Origin: Thermomicrobiales bacterium
Lineage (GTDB): Bacteria; Chloroflexota; Chloroflexia; Thermomicrobiales; UBA6265
Length of the DNA stretch: 8,589 nt
Direction of reading: 5' to 3'
NCBI GenBank assembly: GCA_030447145.1
Contig: JAUJLY010000100.1
Coordinates: 1-8,589, forward strand
The notes under the pieces were generated by a model that ran no database searches, was not told the origin of the DNA, and saw only the letters and a list, made by a program, of their open reading frames with translations. The translations under genes and the position numbers were made by a program. Shown one piece after another: positions 5,662 to 8,589 of the stretch (position 1 is the stretch's first letter; every line of letters begins with the position of its first letter).

Positions 5662-5689
5662 TTGCAAGCGCACCACTATGCGCTTGCAA
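5662..5689. repeat. Perfect 11-bp inverted repeat
   Basis: TTGCAAGCGCA (5662-5672) and TGCGCTTGCAA (5679-5689) are exact reverse complements around a 6-nt CCACTA loop. There is no T-run after it on the plus strand. It could be an operator-like dyad for a dimeric regulator or an RNA hairpin. No regulator gene is adjacent. Confidence 0.6.
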
Positions 5690-5816
5690 TAGTGCTTCCG
5701 TCGGTCGCGCTGCATTTCCTGGCATTGTGCCGTTGGTGGCAGGACTTGTTGAGGAACGACTAATAGAGGTTGGATACCGTCCCAGGCCCCCGGACCTGAC
5801 CCTGCTGCGCATCGTT

Positions 5817-6542
5817 CTAACGACGGCTTCCGATCAAGGGTGAGAAGTAAAACCTGGGGGTGGCCGCTGTATCGGTGGTATCTAGTTCCACCGCCGTGAT
5901 CTTGCCGAACGTATGAAAAACTGTGTCAATGCCGATTTTGTTCGGCATAACCAATGGTTGTTCAACCGGGGTATGCCCAAACACCACCCGCTTACCGTCG
6001 AAGTCCCAATTAGAGTTCACGAACTTCTCGCGGATCCAAAGCATGTCGTTTTCGGTCTGCCCCTCCAGCCCGATCCGGGGAGCGAACCCGGCGTGTACGA
6101 AGAGGTAGCCGTCCTGCTGGTGGGTTAGTGGCCGGGTGTTCAGCCATTCGAGATGATGCGTATGGATGAACTCGTTAGGCTGCATGAGAGCCCGGTCATA
6201 CTCGGTGGTATCCTCGGGCAGATAGGAACGCGCGGTCTCTTTTCCGCCTTGTCCCCACCACATCCCGTAGAAGCCGTATTTCCTGCTGTGATAGACAAGG
6301 GCATCGAGCATCATGTCTTCGTGGTTGCCCTTAAGGAAGACCCAATGGGGAAACTGCTCTTCCCACGACATCAGTTGATCGACGACTTGCCTCGTCGCTG
6401 GTCCGCTATCGACGTAATCCCCCAGGAAGACGAGAGTGTCCGATGCAGGCTGGAGCTTTCCCTCCGCCAGAAGGAGTTCCATAAGCTGTTTGAGCTCTGA
6501 GTAATGCCCGTGTATGTCGCCGACGGCGAAGAGTTTGCTCAT
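5817..6542 (-). CDS. PPP-family metallophosphoesterase (serine/threonine protein phosphatase-like)
   Basis: A 241-aa calcineurin-like phosphoesterase with all PPP signature motifs. They are GDIHG (8-12), GDYVDSGP (41-48), GNHE (72-75), 'VHAG' with the metal-ligand His150 (149-152), and GHTP (189-192). These supply the His, Asp and Asn ligands of a two-metal centre that hydrolyses phosphate esters. 'WWGQGG' (95-100) and 'LWIREKF' (168-174) match the bacterial PrpA-like protein phosphatase branch. Removal of phosphate from Ser/Thr proteins is the likely role, but some relatives act on small molecules such as Ap4A. There is no signal peptide, so it is cytosolic. The ATG at 6542 is 10 nt after the stop of the upstream membrane gene, and its Shine-Dalgarno is weak (AAGCGG), which suggests translational coupling. 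No kinase partner is in the window. Confidence 0.92.
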   Translation of the reverse strand: MSKLFAVGDIHGHYSELKQLMELLLAEGKLQPASDTLVFLGDYVDSGPATRQVVDQLMSWEEQFPHWVFLKGNHEDMMLDALVYHSRKYGFYGMWWGQGGKETARSYLPEDTTEYDRALMQPNEFIHTHHLEWLNTRPLTHQQDGYLFVHAGFAPRIGLEGQTENDMLWIREKFVNSNWDFDGKRVVFGHTPVEQPLVMPNKIGIDTVFHTFGKITAVELDTTDTAATPRFYFSPLIGSRR

Positions 6543-6552
6543 GTCAGCCGCT

Positions 6553-6828
6553 TCAGAAGACGAAGCGGGCGGCGATCAGCCCGATCGCCAGGATGAAAAA
6601 GGGGATAGTCGCAAGCGCGAGGCTGTCGAACAGCACAGCGAGTACTGCACCGATTATGAGCAGGACGACGAGGATAATCACGTAGGTGCGCTGCAGCGAC
6701 GTGAGTGGGATCGTCCCTTCGGCCATTGCCCAGGGATCGGGGGATGGCCGTACTGCGTCGCCAGCGAGCACCTGCCGCGCCTGGCGGATACGGTCGTTCT
6801 GCATCCTGGTCCGTCTTTGTTGGCTCAT
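6553..6828 (-). CDS. Small two-helix membrane protein, function unknown
   Basis: A 91-aa hypothetical protein. The basic N-terminal half (1-47, with 'RRTR' and 'RIRQARQ') should be cytosolic. It is followed by two hydrophobic helices, about 49-66 ('YVIILVVLLIIGAVLAV') and 70-90 ('LALATIPFFILAIGLIAA'), forming a membrane hairpin. The start at 6828 is supported by GGAGGA (6836-6841 on the opposite strand) 7 nt upstream. It lies 55 nt after the other small membrane gene and 10 nt before the phosphatase gene, so the three are probably one transcript. I recognise no family. By position it could anchor or regulate the phosphatase, but nothing in the sequence shows this. Confidence 0.8.
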   Translation of the reverse strand: MSQQRRTRMQNDRIRQARQVLAGDAVRPSPDPWAMAEGTIPLTSLQRTYVIILVVLLIIGAVLAVLFDSLALATIPFFILAIGLIAARFVF

Positions 6829-6883
6829 GGTCGAATCCTCCGGCGCGGGGTGGGAGCTGATTTCGATTTGAAGGCCATCCGCC

Positions 6884-7093
6884 TCACATACTCTTTTCCG
6901 GGAGGTGGCGGTCCGAGCCTATACCGGCGATACGAGTCCAGATCAGTACCACAATGATCTTGACGATACCCGCCCACGTGAGAAGGATGCCTCCCATGAG
7001 CCACATGGCGTCGAGGTCGAGAACAACCGCTGCGATGATGGCGAGAAGACCAAGGGCGGTAATGCCCCAGGATGCCGAGTGGAGATGCTTCAT
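6884..7093 (-). CDS. Small two-helix membrane protein, function unknown
   Basis: A 69-aa hypothetical protein with two hydrophobic segments, about 9-26 ('WGITALGLLAIIAAVVLD') and 31-52 ('WLMGGILLTWAGIVKIIVVLIW'), and a short basic/polar tail. Its size and hydrophobicity are typical of small inner-membrane proteins without an assigned role. The start at 7093 has AGGG (7101-7104 on the opposite strand) 7 nt upstream. It lies 81 nt after the methyltransferase and 55 nt before the second small membrane gene, in the same direction. A TAAAAT on the minus strand (7161-7166) could be a -10 element for an internal promoter, but no good -35 accompanies it. Confidence 0.75.
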   Translation of the reverse strand: MKHLHSASWGITALGLLAIIAAVVLDLDAMWLMGGILLTWAGIVKIIVVLIWTRIAGIGSDRHLPEKSM

Positions 7094-7174
7094 ATTCTGT
7101 CCCTGGTGCCGTCGGCGATGTGAGATGGGGGAATGATTCGCGCCCGTCGACGCTATCGCTATTTTAGCCGCTGA

Positions 7175-7984
7175 TTACCCCTGGTGACGATGCGAGGCGG
7201 TAACCTCGGCTGTCACAATCAGGCGCTCGGAATCATTGTCGTATGGGTCGAGATCGTAACTACCGTAGAACATCGGCTCAATAAAACCCGACAGCTCCAG
7301 CATCATTCCCAACTCTGACGCGTGAACGTAGCGCAACGCAAATGAGCTCCGCGTGCGCGTCAACGAGCCATCGGCATGGGTGCGGTCGTACCACAGGAGC
7401 GTATCAAGGAGCTGTGCAGTGCTGGCGTGCCGCCTGTGCGACCACTTGTCGACGGTGGAGCCGTCTGGCAAATCCCAGCTACCCTCGTGATGGGGGCTCT
7501 CCAGCAGATGACGGATCTGGTCGGGGGACGGGTTCATTGTGTCGATGATCAGTTGGCCACGCGGATCCAGTGTACGGGCGGCTGACGAGAGCGCTGCTCG
7601 CTGATCCTCGACGGTTGTCAGGTGCATCAGGCTGTTGAGCGAGAAGATGACCAATCCGAACGGTCCGCCGGGTGCTTGATCTGCCTCGCGCATGTCGCCT
7701 TCGACCAGCGTGACCCGGTCCCTGACGGCTGAGTGGGCGACGGCGGCCCCCGCGCGATCGAGCATGGGACGGGACACATCGATTCCCGTTACATTGAACC
7801 CTGCCTCAGCCAAAGGGATCAGGATCCGGCCAGAGCCACAACCCATTTCCAGAATGGGATCACCGACGACCTGCGCGAAGTTGAGCATCAGCTCGACATC
7901 GACATCAAAGCTGTCGTGTTCCAGGTCGTAGAGTTCGGCAATGTCGCCGTAGGGGTCTTTCGCCGAAAGGGTCGTCTTCATCAT
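7175..7984 (-). CDS. Class I SAM-dependent methyltransferase
   Basis: A 269-aa cytosolic methyltransferase with a Rossmann-like fold. Motif I, 'ILEMGCGSGR' (44-53), binds S-adenosylmethionine. The acidic residue at the end of strand 2 lies in 'GIDVSRPML' (67-75), 'EGDMRE' (95-100) follows, and 'LVIFSLNSLMHL' (111-122) corresponds to motif IV. The C-terminal 'GSYDLDPYDNDSERLIVTAE' (241-260) matches a widespread group of uncharacterised enzymes resembling SAM-methyltransferase domain 25 proteins. The methyl acceptor cannot be inferred. The N-terminal 'DPYGDIAELYDLEHDSF' is also typical of the group. Two adjacent ATGs (7984 and 7981) compete. 7984 is chosen because a TAGAAT box ends exactly 6 nt before it, suggesting a leaderless message. 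There is no Shine-Dalgarno. Confidence 0.9.
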   Translation of the reverse strand: MMKTTLSAKDPYGDIAELYDLEHDSFDVDVELMLNFAQVVGDPILEMGCGSGRILIPLAEAGFNVTGIDVSRPMLDRAGAAVAHSAVRDRVTLVEGDMREADQAPGGPFGLVIFSLNSLMHLTTVEDQRAALSSAARTLDPRGQLIIDTMNPSPDQIRHLLESPHHEGSWDLPDGSTVDKWSHRRHASTAQLLDTLLWYDRTHADGSLTRTRSSFALRYVHASELGMMLELSGFIEPMFYGSYDLDPYDNDSERLIVTAEVTASHRHQG

Positions 7985-7990
7985 TGGAGC

Positions 7991-7996
7991 ATTCTA
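7991..7996 (-). promoter_or_regulatory. -10 box for a leaderless methyltransferase transcript
   Basis: The minus strand reads TAGAAT here, then GCTCCA, then the ATG at 7984. A -10 hexamer 6 nt before the start codon would place transcription initiation on the A of ATG, which agrees with the lack of a Shine-Dalgarno. I see no good -35 at 16-18 nt; a TTGACG occurs 23 nt upstream, which is too far. Confidence 0.4.
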
Positions 7997-8045
7997 GCGC
8001 GGTAATGCGGCCAGAGGCCCGTCAATGATGGGCCCTGTTTCGTTG

Positions 8046-8051
8046 TAGTAT
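8046..8051 (+). promoter_or_regulatory. -10 box for a leaderless smpB transcript
   Basis: TAGTAT is followed by TCCCGC and then the ATG at 8058, again a 6-nt gap with no Shine-Dalgarno. This fits a leaderless message starting at the ATG. The -35 region is poor (TCAATG or CAATGA around 8022-8028). Confidence 0.4.
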
Positions 8052-8057
8052 TCCCGC

Positions 8058-8552
8058 ATGGTGAAGAAGGGTACTGGTTCTACCAAAGAGTCACCAAACG
8101 TTGATCGGGTGGTGACGCAAAATCGGCGAGCGTTTCACGAGTATTTCATCGATGAGCAGCTCGAGACGGGGATCGTCCTTACCGGGACCGAGATCAAATC
8201 GGTCCGCGAGGGCAAGGCGACGATCTCGGAAGCATACGTGCGCATCGATAATGGCGAGTTGTGGCTCATAGGTTGCCACATCACCCCGTATAGGCACGGT
8301 AGCTACACCAATCATGATCCTGATCGTCCGCGAAAGCTTTTGGCGCACAGTAGGGAGATCGATCGACTGCGGCAGCAGACCGACCAGAAGGGAATGACGC
8401 TTGTTCCTTTGAGAATCAAGTTGAGGCGCGGCCGCGCGAAGGTTGACGTCGGAGTGGCAAAGGGCAAGAACCTGTACGACAAGCGCCAGGCTACGGCCGA
8501 ACGCGATGCGAAGCGTCAGATCGATCGTGCCATGCGGGACGCGCGTCGATAG
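8058..8552 (+). CDS. smpB: SsrA-binding protein SmpB (trans-translation)
   Basis: A 164-aa SmpB that binds tmRNA and brings it to stalled ribosomes, where the tagged peptide is marked for degradation and the ribosome is released. Family signatures are 'NRRAFHEYFIDE' (22-33), the hallmark 'GIVLTGTEIKSVREGKATISEAY' region (38-60, in the OB-fold barrel), and 'GELWLIGCHITPY' (66-78). 'RPRKLLAHSREI' (90-101) and 'LVPLRIKLRRGRAKVDVGVAKGKNLYDKR' (115-143) follow. The basic C-terminal tail ('KRQIDRAMRDARR', 152-164) normally becomes helical and mimics codon-anticodon pairing at the decoding centre. Length is normal, with a slightly long polar N-terminus (1-18). The start at 8058 lacks a Shine-Dalgarno but follows a -10-like box at the right distance. 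The tmRNA gene, often nearby, is not in this window. Confidence 0.98.
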   Translation: MVKKGTGSTKESPNVDRVVTQNRRAFHEYFIDEQLETGIVLTGTEIKSVREGKATISEAYVRIDNGELWLIGCHITPYRHGSYTNHDPDRPRKLLAHSREIDRLRQQTDQKGMTLVPLRIKLRRGRAKVDVGVAKGKNLYDKRQATAERDAKRQIDRAMRDARR

Positions 8553-8555
8553 TTG

Positions 8556-8589
8556 GTGTCTGATGCGTACAGGTGTTCGTATCAGACGC
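8556..8589 (+). terminator. Hairpin after smpB, cut by the window end
   Basis: GTCTGAT (8558-8564) pairs perfectly with ATCAGAC (8581-8587). The stem extends inward (G-T, C-G, G-C, a T-T mismatch, A-T, C-G) to an AGGT loop and outward by one wobble and one G-C pair. It begins 3 nt after the smpB stop, as an intrinsic terminator would. Any U-tract lies beyond the window. Confidence 0.55.

Larger units (their letters stand above)
5330..5816. other. 487-bp stretch without a convincing gene
   Basis: No open frame here has a family-like sequence together with a credible start. A plus-strand frame open from 5548 to 5763, with GTG codons at 5584 and 5587, encodes about 59 residues ending in a hydrophobic stretch, but it is not convincing. 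The region contains two inverted repeats (5541-5579 and 5662-5689). It lies between the ABM-like gene and the convergent 3' end of the phosphatase operon, whose terminator should be here; I see no clear U-tract terminator. Confidence 0.5.

Noticed and set aside
5440..5715. Minus-strand frame with an HNH-endonuclease-like 'LEVDHH...ALCHDQVN' stretch
   Set aside because: Only a few residues recall the HNH pattern, the second metal-ligand Cys/His arrangement is missing, there is no Shine-Dalgarno, and the inverted repeats overlap it.

Overview
The window is bacterial, and from the base composition I would guess 55-60% G+C by eye. The SmpB, SBP_bac_5 and PPP-phosphatase proteins have the look of Chloroflexota (Thermomicrobia-like) homologues, but this is an impression from the protein text and not a database result. 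No mobile element, CRISPR array, tRNA or rRNA was found.

Left part (1-3822, + strand): the window opens inside an FMN riboswitch, of which only the last ~39 nt are present. A long leader (40-326) follows, folded into a chain of hairpins that includes two intrinsic-terminator-like stems. Then comes a three-gene operon for an oligopeptide/dipeptide-type ABC importer: a DppB-like permease (327-1271), a DppC-like permease (1264-2175, overlapping the first by 8 bp) and an SBP_bac_5 solute-binding protein (2247-3776). No ATPase gene is present. This is the most interesting object in the window: a Dpp/Opp-family importer placed under FMN control, and so a candidate flavin or flavin-precursor uptake system.

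Middle part (3823-5816): gene-poor and patchy. It holds a start-less, stop-interrupted coding remnant (3807-3980, - strand) next to a long near-perfect hairpin (3956-4004). It also has a small YHS-domain metal-binding protein (4027-4221, -), a small acidic hypothetical protein (4537-4749, +), an antibiotic-biosynthesis-monooxygenase-like small protein (5042-5329, +) and a 487-bp stretch without a convincing gene that carries two inverted repeats.

Right part (5817-8589): four co-oriented minus-strand genes, in transcription order a class I SAM-dependent methyltransferase (7984-7175), a 69-aa two-helix membrane protein (7093-6884), a 91-aa two-helix membrane protein (6828-6553) and a PPP-family phosphatase (6542-5817). 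Divergent from them is smpB (8058-8552), followed by a strong hairpin cut by the window end. In the shared promoter region both divergent genes have a TANNNT box exactly 6 nt before their ATG and no Shine-Dalgarno, which suggests a pair of back-to-back leaderless promoters.
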